Below are positions 22,001 through 37,000 of a stretch of 64,000 bases of DNA, piece after piece. Each line of letters starts with the position of its first letter. Positions within the stretch are counted from its first letter, which is position 1. The notes under the pieces are model-generated. The model was given only the letters and a program-made list of their open reading frames with translations. It was not told the DNA's origin and did no database searches. The stretch covers positions 14,112,262 to 14,176,261 of the forward strand of contig NW_024037055.1 in the NCBI RefSeq assembly GCF_015706575.1. The letters run 5' to 3'. The translations under genes were made by a program, and so were the position numbers. Source of the DNA: Patiria miniata. Lineage: Eukaryota; Echinodermata; Asteroidea; Valvatida; Asterinidae.

Positions 22001-25000
22001 CCTTCTAGCCTTTGTGATTTGTATGATTAAAACTCACTCCAGTTGCAAATTGTTTTGCGCCAGCTTCAAACATGTCTCATGTTGTAAAATTCGGACAGAA
22101 CAATTGTGAGCGTTTTTTTTTTCAAAATAATTTCCTGCAAATCGGCTCTCATGACTCAAACTTCCTTAAAGTTATTTATCGCTTACTCTTTCCTTCTAGA
22201 ACTCTGCCTTGGGATATATTGAATATTTCCTCATTTTTTATATTTTGTACAACATTTGCTTTTGCTCCAATTTTCAGAAATAATTGGATTTGGAAGATTG
22301 GTATGTTATAGTAAATATTGTTCATCTGACTTGTTTTACGTTTTGGGCTGGTAGATGCTGGAAAATTCCAAAATTCCATGTTCTTGTAGTCTGGTTCCCT
22401 GACCCCACTTAAGATGAAGCAGAGCAGTTTATAGACTTTAGGGAATTGTAATGTCAGAGAATCAGTCTAGCAGGCTTGTACCCCGTCACAGGTGTGTAAA
22501 GTAAATGCGGAATAACTAAATATGAATATTAAGGAGCAGTTTTTTAAAAAGCCAGTTTTTTCCAACACTGGTCAGCCGACCAGCGTTGGAAAAATACAAT
22601 GTTTCTTGAAAATGTCAGCACACCAGGTGCCACGATTTTACAGGATGCTTTAGACTGTCGTTCCTAACAATCCAGTAGAGCATTTCGTGATAATTTGATC
22701 ATTTCATTTTTGACATTTGCAAATGTTGTATCTTCCCTTCAAATGACTTATTTTGTCTTCTGTTGATTTAGTCCCTGACAAAGAGGGCAAGGCCGTCGGT
22801 CAGCCGGCTCGTGATGCGTCCTCCTACCAGGTCACCCTGGATGTGAAGAAAGACCTGAAAACATGGCGAAAAGCCAAGCGCTCTTGTGAGAAGTGGGGCG
22901 GCCATCTTCTGCGAATCCCCGATGCTGTATTCCAGGGCTTGATTGAAGATACTCTGGACAGTATGACAACAAAGCCAGGTAGAAGGATCATGTGCTTTGG
23001 GTATTTGTTGGGTCCAGAGTTGTGATGAGGTTAATCACAAGTCAATCACAAATCAATCATCAGTCAAGCATAAGCCATCCAAAGTCTTATCAGAAGTCAA
23101 TTACAAGTCAATCACAAGTCAATCATAAGTCAACCAAAATCAATCATAAGTCAATCATAAGTCAATCATAAGTCAATCATAAGTCAACCAAAAGTCTATC
23201 AGAAGTCAATCACTAGTCAATCATGAGTCCATCACAAGTCAATCACAAGTCAATAACAAGTCAATCATAAATCAATCATAAGTCAATCATAAGTCAACCA
23301 TAAGTCAACCAAAAAGTCTATCATAAGTCAATCACTAGTCAATCGTGAATCAAATTACAAGTCAATTACAAATCGATCACAACACTATCACAAGTCAATC
23401 GCACTCTTGTAAGAAGTCAATTAACTCTTTCGCTACGGCGAGCCGCTGACAGCGGCACACAAAAATTGTACAAGTCGTACGGAAAGCCGCTGGCAGCGGC
23501 TCAGTGACATCGCCGTGAATAAACAGGGTATCCCCATGACGTGTGCCTTATCTACATAATTTATATCGTATAACCTCTGACCCTAGTTTGAGCCGCTGCC
23601 AGCGGCTCTCTGTCTCTTCGGGGACTGCTGCAGGTTATTGTGAGCAGTTTGTTTACGGAGATACATTTAAAGATGGCGGCGTCCACATCGACACACAGCG
23701 GAATTTCCAGCGATTTATTACGTCCAAACGGGACAAAATCGGTAAACTAAATTCCGTAGCGAAAGAGTTAAGGGACGTGTCTTGTCACAGTTTGTGGTAA
23801 ACATATACCACATACATTGTGCCATGGATGTCCATATTATACAAAATGAAAGCTTAAATGTATAGGGCTCGCCACAGCAATTGTAAACTCATTTTGTACA
23901 ATTTGCGAGTTACATGTAAGTCACATACATGTATTACTAAAGAGTATGGTGGAATTAAGGTTTTGTAACTGAATTATGATGGTGATGCAATTAAATTCTT
24001 TTCCTGCATAAAAAACATGAGTTTTTGCTATTTCCTCAAAAAAGTACTGTGACTCATGAACTGAACTTTATAGTATGTTATAGCAAATATTGTTACACTG
24101 ACTTGTTTCAAGTTTTGGGTTCGTAGATGCTGGAAAAACCAAGAAAACCAATCATATTCTTGTAGTCTGGTTCCCTGACCCCACTTAAGATAAAATGGAG
24201 CAATTTATAGACTTTGGGGAATTGTAAGATCAGAGAATCAGTCTAGCAGGCTTGTAGTCTCCACAGGTGTGTAATCAATTGCAAAGAAAATGCAGACAAA
24301 CTAAATTTGAAAAATTAGAAGCACTTTTTGAAAAAAAGCCAGTTTTCTCCAACGCTGGTCGGCCGACCAGCGTTTGAAAAATACAGTTTTTCTTGAAAAT
24401 GTCAGCACACCAGGAGCCAAAACTTTACGGGATGCTTTAGACTGTCATTCCCTACAATCCAGTAAGATATTTCGTGATAATTTGATCATTTTGTTTTTTG
24501 ATGTTTGCAAATGTTGTATCTTCCCTTTAAGTGTCATTTTCAGCATTCTAAATTTAAGCTTTGAAAGTATTTTTGTTGGATTTAGAACAAGAATTGCATG
24601 AAAACTTATTACATGAATTACATCTGTAAACATTACAAAAGGCTGCATTTTACCTTTTAGTTGTTACTAACAATTCTAATATCATCTCTCCTTCCTATCT
24701 TCTGCACCTATTTGACACCCCGGCCTCCACCCATTTTAATACCCATTCAATTTTGCATAACACACCATTTCTAATACATATTGTTTTCTAACTTGGACAT
24801 CCTACTTTGTATGAACACCTTTCCTTGTCCCCTGTAATCCTGCCCAATGCCCTCATATAAACCCCGCCCACTTGAACAGAAGACACTTTCTGGATCGACG
24901 CCCACTTTGACAAGAAAAAGATGCAATACATAAACTCCAACAATCAGAAGGTGGACCATTCCAATTTTGCAAAGGGGTTCCCCGTTGGCGGATGTGCATA

Positions 25001-28000
25001 TCTCATTAAAAGGTAGCTTGAAGCTTGTTTAACATATGGCTGTGTCCTTCAGCAACATAACTCTAACATGAAAGGGAAATATATATATTTTTTTAAATGA
25101 ACCTATACTTAGCTTTGGTTGATAAAATATAGATTTCGTGTTTTGATCAACCATTGCTAGACTTCAGAGTTGTTCCAGCGACTGTGACAGATGATCTTTT
25201 GATGTATTTGGTCCATAGAGCTATATTAAATTACTAGAGCGCTGACTCATGTACAAACTGATACCTGCTTGGCGCATCCATGTTTGTGCACAAACCTATG
25301 GGAATCTCAAAATTTTGTACGTATTTTGTACGTGTATTTGCATATGCGTTTGTATTCCATACCGGTGCGTTACCAAAGCCGATACGCCCAAAACCGAAAC
25401 GCACGATCACCAAATGAGTGTTTCACTTTGCTCTACGCAAACAGGGCAACTCGTGCAAAAGCAGATGCTTTTTGCCGTGATGTTTTTTGAACCGTCATGA
25501 CGCTCTGAAGTTGTTTGCGTATGTTCTACTTGCGCGTTGCATTTAGAGTACGCTTTTAATATTTAATCCATCTAATTTCATTGTGTTTTACAAACACGCA
25601 CATAAATTCAAAATGTCTGCACCCAGAGCGGCTTCAAAGCATCTCCGTGTGTAAGAATGAGGGGTTAGCGCTCTAGTAATTCAATATAGCTCTATGCGTT
25701 GCTCGTAACTGTTTCAAACATCAAGCTTCTCATGTATTTAATTCATATCTCCGGCACAACTTGATTTGATGCGACTCTGGAATGCCAGTATTAGATGGGT
25801 GTAAGAGAGGTTTAAACTGGTTGGCTTTGTGCACAAGTTCCCTCTCAACAATAAGAAAAGGAGAGTTTGGGGTGATCACTGGGAGAGACATTAGAATGCA
25901 GTGTTGAGGACACCCACGCAAGACTCTAAAATAAGTCAGCATACTTTCCGTTAATAAGTGCGCAACCCAGGATGAGCTTACAATGTCTAGGATATGCACC
26001 AAAACCGGGTACCGAGTACCCCATCGTTGATGTCAGGAACCAGTTCCTGATAATAAGGGATCAGGTACCCGTAACCATGGATTACAAATTACTTAGTATC
26101 ATTTCAGTCAATGAAAATAAAGGTTTTGAATCACCTATTTTGTGGGGAATTTTCCAAATAAAAAAATTCATAACTGACGCACCTTGTGGCGTATTTCTTT
26201 CCAGAGGGGAGGAATGGAAGTGGGAGGACGGTGACTGCAATGCACAAAGACAATCCATCTGTGCACGGGCAACGCAGAACGGTAAACCAACTAAACCAGG
26301 TATGCGTATTCCATAAAATGATACACTCAACCAAAAAAGAAAGTTCCCCCTTTATACCTTTTTGTCTAACTCAAAAACTACTGGGCACATCTTGCTCAAA
26401 TTATGACTGATCAGTACAGAAATCCCTTAGCAATCCAACCATACTCTTTGTTTGGCCATAAACGGTGATAATATGTGCCAAATTATGCAATTTATGACAA
26501 ATGGTACTGAAAAAAAGTTGCACTTTTGTGTTCGTTTAAGGTGGGTGTGAACCACAACTTGCACGTATACAAAAGTGCAAGTTTTTTCGGATCATTTGTC
26601 ATATATTGCATCAATTTGTACACATTATCACTGTTTTGGGCCAAATAAAGAGCATGGCTGGAGAATGGATTGCTAAGGAATTTCTGTACTGATTAGTCGT
26701 TATTTGAGCAAGAGGTCCTCATTAGTTTTTGAGTTAGACAAAAACGTTTTGGAAGGGGGAACTTTCTTTTTCGGTTGAGTGTACCTTCTTTGGACCCCAT
26801 ATCTATTTGGTTCCAGTGTCTAGTCACCCATGCCTACCAGACATTATCAGGTGCATTAACCATAAGTTTATTTGCACGATTTTCATAATTAAAGGTGACG
26901 CTAGTGCTGAAAACACATGAAATGACAAACTATGTTTTAGGAATGAAATGCTTTATTGATCGGCTTATGGGGCTACATTCCTAAAAGTATTGGGGTGAAT
27001 TGATCAAGTTGTGGAAAAATAAAGATTGTAGGGTGTTAAATCATATGTCAAACAACCTATATGGCCAGTTTTAGGAAATTCACGCCTGTTAGTGTTAAAA
27101 AATTCCTCCGCAAATGTTTCCTGCGGTTTTGAGATATTTATTTCCTGGACTCTGTCGAAATACACTGTAGATAGACGGAGTTCATGGGCACGGACAATCT
27201 CTGTCCCAAAGTGTTATTTTTTCCATTTTCTAAAAAAGTCTGAAAGTTTATAAAGCATTTTTGGTCATGGTTATGATATCTTGAAGGTTTTGGAAAATAT
27301 GAAGGTCAAATTTCTACATGTACCTCATGTGGTAGTGGTCTGAGTATTACCCGTTATCCACGGAGCCATTAGTCTCCTGTATAACGTCTGATATGTCTAA
27401 ACATGCAGATATATGCAAGCCGTGCACCAGCCAATTGGAGTCGACTTCACTAAACCGTGACACCATTTCTTTCCCAAATCAGGACTAAATGGTTTGGTTG
27501 GTCAATTTGAATGCAGTGCTTTGCAATACAAGAACAGCCGGGCGGATATCGCGTAACACCGTTTTTTTATCCATTGTTTTATGACGCGCAATATGTGAAT
27601 GACCGAAGACCCGATATTGAAAGCCGCTCATTGGTCAAAATCTAGAGGTCAAGAGGTGGTTGTCTTGCTTGATCAGCGAATCTGCTCACATATCATAGCA
27701 TAGACTAGCTAATATGGTAGAGCTGTGGTGCATGATTCCTTTATTGGCTCATTGCTGGACCGAGCCCAGTCTAATGTGGCTTTCTTAGATGTAGGTAGCT
27801 CTCCAGCACTTAACTGGTTCGTCACTCGTCACTCAGATTCTGATGGGAGGCAGATGGCTCTGGACAAGGACGACGCACAAACATTGGGGATAGCCTGACT
27901 GTATGATCATGGAGCTATAAAAAAGGCCCTGTGGTATGATCAAGGACAAACCATGCACTCCCGCCTATGTGCCAACATATTTATGATGGGAGGCAGATGG

Positions 28001-31000
28001 CTCTGGACAACGACGCACATACATTGGGGATAGCCTGACTGTATGATCATGGAGCTATAAAAAAGGCTCCATGGTATGATCAAGGACAAACCATACACTG
28101 CCGTTGTATGTGCGAACATATTTATGGTCGTTAACTGATTGAGAAGCTATTATCTCAGTAGGGTGCTCATGAATGCCAACCCAGGAATCCCCGGTTCCCG
28201 AAAGCCACATTAGACTGGGCTTGATTATGTTCTGCTTAGTAATGTTCTGCTTTCTGACTGTCTTTCACCAGCCAAACCATCTCGTGACGACACCCAGATG
28301 CAACTCCCTATGACGTTCCTGCAGTACTACACCGGCTACATGTACACCTGGCAGGAGGCTGCGGAATACTGCTCCAAGGAAGGGGACGGTAGTGGTCACC
28401 TGCTGAGGATAGCTGACCAGCAGATGTTTAATGAGGTGGTCAAGGCCATCAAGGGCTCTGCTGGTGAGTATGCTGCGCCAGCACCCGATTTCACTAAACT
28501 CTTTATAACTTACAATGCATCGCAGCTATGCGACGCGTCGTATCTCTACGATGCGTCGCAGCTGCGACACATCCTGCGATCCATTTCACAAAACACGTCG
28601 TAAGTGCAACGCTCTTAGGTGTATTTGTAGCACAACTTGGTGACTGTTTTATGTCATTAGTCAGCGTACAGTAAATAGTCGTCTGATATTCAATAAAGAG
28701 TCGTCGGATCTCAGCCCAAAATTTGTTAAAACTTCAAATAAAATGGCGGCCGTGTGATGCATTTTTAAAGGAAATTAATCTTTCAGTGGACTATAGCTAC
28801 TTTGAAATTTTAACTGCAATATTCCAGGCTATTTCATAATTATTCAATGAATTTTCTATTTATAACGTTACACACATTGCCTCGGTATTATAATCTCGTT
28901 TATGTGATGTTTAAGGCATAAAATTGGCTAAGAAAATGACTCTTCTTTTTTTGCGATGACCACTAGACACGTCGTAACTTGCGATGTGTTTTAGGCCGTT
29001 GTGAAGAAACTTACGACGCGTTCAACACATTGCAAGATTCGTGAAATGGATTATACGACGCATCGCGAGTTGCGATGTGCTACACGTCGTAACTCGAGTT
29101 GTGACGCGTCGCATCGTTTATTGAAATCGGGTGCTGATTAAAGTATTCCAAAGATTGCAGATAAATTGTTGATGCTTGACAAAAGTTAAACTCTTCACCA
29201 CATTGAAAGATCCGCACCCATTTCACGAGCCGCTCGCAGTAAAAGCTTCTAATTCTGGTCGCCGGATTCCACTTTACAATGGAAAATCAATTATAGTGCC
29301 TTCCTGTCTGAAATCATATTTCATTTGGGTCAACATATAGGAGTTGCTCCTTCAAGAGGATTGTGTCTCAAGTGGTTAGTTGAACATTGGGTAAGGGTTC
29401 GAATTCTGCTGCTGGCTGTATGTTGTGTCCTTGGGCAAGCCGCTTTACGCCTTCTTGCCTCTTTCTACCTTGTAGTTATGGGTACCAGCATTAGCCGGGG
29501 AGTAACCTGCGATAGACTGGTTTCCCATCCATAACAATAATGTTTTATTTGTTTCATGCCATGGAAACTAGAAAGACACTGACCTGATGAGCCGAATTGC
29601 TCCAAATGGACTTTTTACATTTTTACTGTACGTTGCTTCTAATGCTTCTTGGTATGGCATGACCTATGAGTGCCAGTCCATGTTTGTGATGCAGCCTTTG
29701 GTTTTATTTGGCCAAGAAGGATATTAAGGCATACATAATATTAAGGTGCACGATTGTTGTGGGCTCGCAAGACACGGCGGTTTATTTTCTGTTGATCCCT
29801 TTTTTTCAAATAGCCAATTTCTGGTTGGACGTAAATGACCTGATGTCGGAGGGAAAGTTTGTCTACTCTGACGATTCGCCCTTGGGGTATGCCAACTGGT
29901 TTGAGATAGACGGTGTGGAGAAGCAGCCCGACGGAGGCAATGTGGAAAACTGTGTCTACATGAGGTAATCAAAGCAATTCTTTCGTGTTACCTTTTCAAT
30001 TGTGAGGTTTTTGTCTTGCCTGGACTTTGTTCAGGAAAAGAGACTAAATGCAATCACTGTGTCTGTACGTTTGTAGCATGTGGTATTTTGGTTAAAGTTT
30101 TGTAACATTGGCCTCATTTCAAAAATTGATGCCCACTTGGAACCAAACTTGAATCATAGATGCAACATGAGAACCTTGATATAGTAATGATGTCAAAGGT
30201 CACATACCAAGGTCAAAAGGCCATCTGAGGTCATGTTGTAAAATAGGATGAACATGTAAATTGGTCTCATTTCCAATGTTGAAGTCCAATTGGAACCAAA
30301 CTTGGGTCCTAGATGCAACTGGGAACCTTCACATGATAATGATGTCAAAGGTCACATACCAAGGTCAAAAGGTCCTCTCAGGTCATGTTGTAAAATAGGA
30401 TGAACATGTAAATTGTTCTCGTTTCCAAAGTTGAAGTTCAACTGGAACCAAACTTGGGTCCTAGATGCAACTGGGAACCTTCTCATGATAATGATGTGAG
30501 GTTACACACCAAAGTCAAAGGTCACTCTTTAAAGATACATGTAATCGCAAAAGCAGGCGAGATGTGCGGTTCGAGAACTGCCTTGTTTAAATCAAACACG
30601 TGCAGCTGGCGATTTGCCGAAACTTCATGATTCTTCTTTAAAAACTGGACAGAAACCTCACCTGTCTATCCTTACTTTCCGGCTTCGCATTTTTAATTTT
30701 TTTTGTATTTTATTTATTATTTATGAACATTCTGTGAACTCGTTTTGTGGATTTTCACTGTTGGCATATGGTACAAAAATCATCTTCCATAATGTAATTT
30801 CGGTTGCGATCTGAATTTTAGGGATTACTAGTGAAATACTATAAACAGACCCAATGATGCCATTTTTTCAACCCTAGAAGATGGTTTTGGAGGCATTTTT
30901 TCCCCGGCACATTGGTGCTTTTTGTGGGCGGAGCATCTTTTTAAAAAGTAGGGGAATAGTCCCAAAAGGAGAGGGATATATTGGGACTTTTTGTAGTAAA

Positions 31001-34000
31001 TGAAAACATGTTATACAAACTTTCTCTTTTGACCGCGGGACACATTTTATAATGGGGGTGTGGCAAGCAAAAAGAAATAAATATACTATACCATTAATCC
31101 AAACTTTTTTTATTCTGAATTTGATCTTCATAGACATTCCAGTTCTAGTCATATGTGATTATTCTATTCGGGCGATTCACAATGCAGTGCGCCACCAAGA
31201 GTTTGCCATGGAGAGTCAACTTTTCAAGTTTATGGTCGACAAAATATGGGCCATTTGAATGAGTGTCAGTATACACTTGAGCTAATTTGTTATAGATTGG
31301 GGCTTAGCGTTCTAGCTGCCTTACCAAAAATCACCATATTGATACAAAGAAAACAAAAGGGCAAACATTATACTCGAATCATACACTTACGAAACTACTG
31401 ACGGGAAAAAACGAACAATTTCAAATGTCCCGCGCTGCGAATTTGTCGACCATCTCCCTCAGTGCACTGGGAAAAATGAACTCCCCGTTGCAAATTGTTG
31501 GTGGCGCTCTGCATTGTGAATCGCCCAAATTGCATGCTTTGTTTTTTTTCTTGTAGCTACTCGGATGACTTTGAGTGGCACGATGGCAACTGCAATGACA
31601 GAATGAGTTTCATCTGTGCCTTCAGTGAGTATTTGAAAACACTCAACTGGTCTCGAGGACAGACACTACAAACATTAATTGTCATCTCATCAGATACAAA
31701 TTTAAATTTAAGAGCAAGATACGGAAATACATAGCATTTTTGTGTAACTATATGCAATCGGAGAGTGTGCTGAATTTTTATTTGTTCCTTCTCAAAAAGA
31801 GAGGAAAAGTGTAGTTTGAAAGGTAACTTCAATATGGCCAAATCAACAAGAGTCCAACTTTTCCTCTCTTTTTGAGAAGGAACAAATACAAATTCAGCAC
31901 TCTCTCCGATTGCATATGGTTGCGCAAAAATGCTTAAGGGTGTATTTCTGTATCTACAATGAATTGTATCTGTATCTACAATGAAAGTGTAATTTGAAAG
32001 ATAACTTCAATATGGCCAAATCAAGAGTCCAACTTCTTAGCTTTTTAAATTATTGACATAAATTGAAGAAATTTATATGAAACATTTTTGAGAAACCTTT
32101 GAAAACTTTGAAAAATATTTAAAGTAATGTGTTCGTAACAGTTAGCATATATATGATAAAAACCAGTTTTGAAGGTTTAAGGGTGCAGATACTGTTATCC
32201 TGTGAGCGTGAGCTGAACACAGGAATAATGCAGTGCGCCTGAGGCACTACATTTTCTGTTTTTCCAGGAGTGCGAGTTGGAGAACAAATTTATCTTTAAG
32301 CAAACTTACAGTAAAGATGGAACATGCACGCGTACATAAATGTTTCAGCAGTTATCTTATTACAAGTGGGTGTTATATGGAATGGCGCGCGCATCTTGTT
32401 AAGAAGAGTGCAATACGCAAAGTACGGTATGGACCGTGGCCGTGCTTCATGGTTATATGTAGCACGGCTTGTTGCCATGGTTCTACCAATCAGGATGGAA
32501 GTTTCAAGTTTACTTGAAGATAAAATGTTTAAGACAGAATCTCTCTGCAATACATTTTTTTAGCTGTTGCAAATATCCTCTTGTGTTTAGTAAGTGAGCT
32601 GACTTCCTTTTTCTTGTTTTCTTCAAAATGTTACTTGAAGATAAAATGTTTAGACAGAATCTCTACAGTACATTTTTTTAGTTGTTGCAAATTTCCTCTG
32701 GTGTTTAGTAAGTGAGCTGACTTCCTTTTTCTTGTTTTCTTCAAAATGTTCATCAAACAGCTAAGAAGCCTGTTAAGAAGTCTCCGCCTAGAATCCCAGA
32801 GGGCGCTGTGATTGATAAGACACAACCCGTGCTGCTTGCTGAACCATCCACCACACCGGCACCAGGTTAAAAAAAAACTCAAAGTTTGTCCAGATTTATA
32901 GTTGGAAATAATACTTTGACTTTGTACATATGTTGATGGTTCAAAAACAGTTCGTTGGGTGCCTGGAAGAAGGTCGTAAGGGCGAAAAATGGGTCAAAAG
33001 GTCTAATTCAGATTTTCAGATAATCGATAGAGCTTGGAAATATTTTTCATTTGTTATACATGTTGTCTCAAGGGGCTACGTCGTTCTGACGTAATTAACA
33101 GTAAACAAAAGACGGAAGGAGGTTTTTCATTATTTGTGCCCGGCAAAATGTCGTAAGTGTGTAATTCTAATGTAACAAAAAATGTTTGAAGCACGCTAAC
33201 GTCGCACTCAAGTGGGAACGCAAAGCCATTTTGGTTCCCGGCAAAATTGCGTAAGGATTTAACATGCCGCTTTAGCATACGTTTAAGGCTTGGATCGTTA
33301 GCATACAGATTGAAATAACTTCACAAGTAAGTAATATTTTGACATAAAAATGCACATTATTATTTTAATTATTAACGAATGTCATCAATCAAAATTTCAA
33401 CCTAATGAGATTTTTAATCTAGAAATGGCAGCACAAAAACTTTCAACTCGATTATCTCCAAAAGCGCTTTTTGCGTGCCTGGGCTGTTAACGTCCTTTTC
33501 CTTGTCACACAACAAGTTGCTCTATTCATAAGATAGAATTTGCGTCGGGGTGATGTAAATCAATATTAGGTTTTGCTCTTCACCGACGTATTACCGCTTC
33601 ACCTTCACCGACCCTTCCATCGTAAGAATAGTTTCATCGGGGTACTTGCTGCTACATCAGGTTTGAACCAGGCAACCGATCCTGCAAGCTCTGTGGTCGA
33701 GTGGTAAGACGTCTGCACTAGAAAGCAGGAGGTCGTGGGTTCGAGTCCCTCCCGAGTGATGTTTCTAACTTTCACTCAGGAGATTGCACACTGAGTACAC
33801 AGTGTTTATACGTCAGTGAAGGGCAAAAATTGCTCTACTTGTAGAAGTGCTGATCACATTTATCTACAAACTTATTTTTTTGTTGGCTGATTTATCAAAT
33901 TGTGCTCTGCAATAACAAACGTGAGTTCTTATTGAAAGTGAAAGTGAATGTTTCATGTAAATTGCATTGAAATGTTTGTTTGTTCGGGTTGCTTGTGTTG

Positions 34001-37000
34001 TTTGATTGTTTTAATTAATATATGGTAGAGCCCCATGGTTCAGTAGCTACAGCGTTTGACTATGTGACTTTGAACCTATAGTGATCATGGTGTTTGTGTT
34101 CTTGGGAAAGGCACTTTACTTCAACTGTGTCACTTATAGCAATGACAATAAATGTGTACCTTTGACGGAAGAATACAGAATGAAAATTGAACTACTGCAT
34201 AAAAGTGAACAGGGATAATAATGGTGATACACTTTGAGACATTGTATAGTGTGTAACATAAGCCTCAGATTGCATTATTGTTACCAAATGGGCAATTCCA
34301 CAGTTACTCACGTTACATTTTTGATGTATTTTTGAGTTTCCTTGGGCTGTAATTACCTCACTGAAAAGATTTAATAACTGTTATCCCCATGGTAGATAGA
34401 GTAGACCTAGACCTACCTAAGCACCAAAGATGACATCCAGAAAAATGTGTTATGTATGATAAACAAGACGCACAAAATCGGTTACTCACATTACGAAAAT
34501 GTTACGTGACCTAGACCTACCTAAGCACCAAAGATGACATCCAGAAAAATGTGTTATGTATGATAAACAAGACGCACAAAATCGGTTACTCACGTTAAGA
34601 AAATGTTACGTGAGTAACCGATTTTGTGCGTCTTGTTTATCATACATAACACATTTTTCTGGATGTCATCTTTGGTGCTTAGGTAGGTCTAGGTCTACTC
34701 TATCTGCCATGGGGATAACAGTTGTTAAACCTTTTCAGTAAGGTAATTACAGCCCAAGGAGACTCAAAAGTACATCAAAAATGTAACGTGAGTAACCGTG
34801 GAATTGCCCAAACTGTATTGATAAAAATATATCCATTTCACTCTCAACTTAGATATTAACGCAATCGTGACCTACGAGGGGTCATCAGCCGACCCCGAGC
34901 ACGGCCCGGGCTCCAAGACCGGCTGGATCGCAGCCCTGTCCGACCGCAACCAGTACGTCATCTTCAACTTCAATCGGTTTGTGCGCGTGGATGAGCTGAT
35001 TCTGCGGGGAGTCAACGTCCCCGGATACATGGCCTGGATCACTAAGTTCAGGCTGCTGTACAAGCGATCACCGGATGCGGATTGGACGCCTTATGTGCAG
35101 TTTGATGGCACGAGTGTACGTATTTTTTAAAAGAAGGCTTCTTTTAAAGGTAGATTTCATCATTTGCAAATGTCCCTGCCCACCCTTGAAAAAATTCCAA
35201 AACGGGAAAACACTGGAAATTATAGGGATTTGGGGGGGAAATGTGTTTGCCTCCTTTAGAAAAAAATCCTGGTGACGTCCATGCAGAGAGTTTAGTCCCA
35301 TTACTATCTTTAGAACCAGTATGATTTTCAACAGTAATTTCGTCAGTTTTTGGATAGGTGCAAATGATGGACTTTCACTTTAATTGTAATACAACTTGTC
35401 TGTGTGCTTACAAACATTTTTAAACATTGTTGTTTATTTCTGGTAATGAAACCAAGAATTCCTCGAAAGCCCTTGTGGCACTGTAACATGTAGGCCTGAG
35501 GAGACCTACAGAGCTAGAAAGACATGAAGAAGTAAACCCACGGAATCAGGTAGGGACTGAAAACCCAATCCGCATGTCAGCCCATGCAGGATTCAAACTG
35601 CTGGTCACACTGGTCTAAGAGGAGGAAAGTACCACTGCACCTACACGATGCCTTCTGAATGAAAGCTGATGATGTAGTAGTTCAATCAGGGACTGATCTT
35701 TACAAATCTAACTCAAGAAGTAGCTGTTGCCATTTTCAAATTGTATCGCAAGCTGGCACCTTCGAAGCTGCCAGTTTTAGCGTTCTTTTGAAATGCTCGA
35801 TTGTTACTCCCTCCCCCCATATTTTCTCTTAACATCCACTCTCATCCAATTTTCTGCCCACTGAAGCCTCTGACTGCATTTCTTGTTTGAAAATTCAGGA
35901 ATTTGACAACGTTGTCACGGATCCAGACAAGCGCGCCACCTTCCTGTTTGATCCGCCGATTTTGGGATCCCTGATCAAGTTCCAGCCAATCAAATGGAAG
36001 AACGCAATTGCTGGCCGCTTCACCTTCAACGGGAGGCCCTCTGCTGGTGAGTAGTGTAACATATACAACTGAATTTTGAGGAGAAAGTAGAGTGAAATTC
36101 TGGAACGTTGGTTTTACCAAAGAAGTCAAAATTACCAAATTAGGCAAAGTTGGTAATCTTTTCCAAGTCCTCCAAAAAGCAACCATGTTTTCTTTGTTTT
36201 GCTCAACCACATTCACTTGTGTTAATTTTCCCCAATTTTGTTTATAAGTTTAGAGGTTAGTACAGTGTGGGACCGACTAAATAATTTTTTATCTCTGCCA
36301 AGATGGAATATTGACATGGGCATCACCAGTATTTTTTTCTAGAGGGGGGCAAATATGCTAAATATAGTACTTAAACGTGACTCGTACTCGGGCTTGGGCT
36401 CGATGTTTGGTGACTTAAATACAAGTCTTGTAATGAATATACATATTTGTGATGCGATCAAGCTACATGAGTCGTTTGTCGACCCTGGTAAAAAAAAAAA
36501 TTATTACAGATTTCCAAAGAGCACAATCTCAGCATTGCTGCTGTGAAAACCGCATGCTGACACCATCTTTAGTTAAAAAATTATAGAGGTCGGAACACCA
36601 AGAGATGTGATGAAGGAATGTGATGAAGTGGCCCTATTTTGGCCTGAATCTCCAAATGAAAATTCCTGACAAACGACTCATGTACATGTAGCTTGATCGC
36701 ATCACATTTGTCTTTCGCAATGGCCTGCCCTCACAGGCAGAGATTTGCTGCTTCATGGGTAGAGGGAATGCAGTTGTCTTGCTTAAAGACAATAGAACAC
36801 TGTTCCCCTTGCTTGAAAATGTATCAGATGGCTCCCCTGTAACTGGGTTGTAAAATCTAGGAGTCTTTCCTTAAGCATCATGTGTTACATTGCATTGATT
36901 TGCAAGTAAGGACTCAAAATGACTGCTGTTTCGTCTCACAATTCTCTCCTCAACAGCACCAATGGACATATCTGATAAGGTGAAGTACAAGACGTCCTCG

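Noticed and set aside
23030-23420. CRISPR-like array
   Set aside because: Units are contiguous 10-11 bp repeats without unique spacers. It is a minisatellite in an animal intron.
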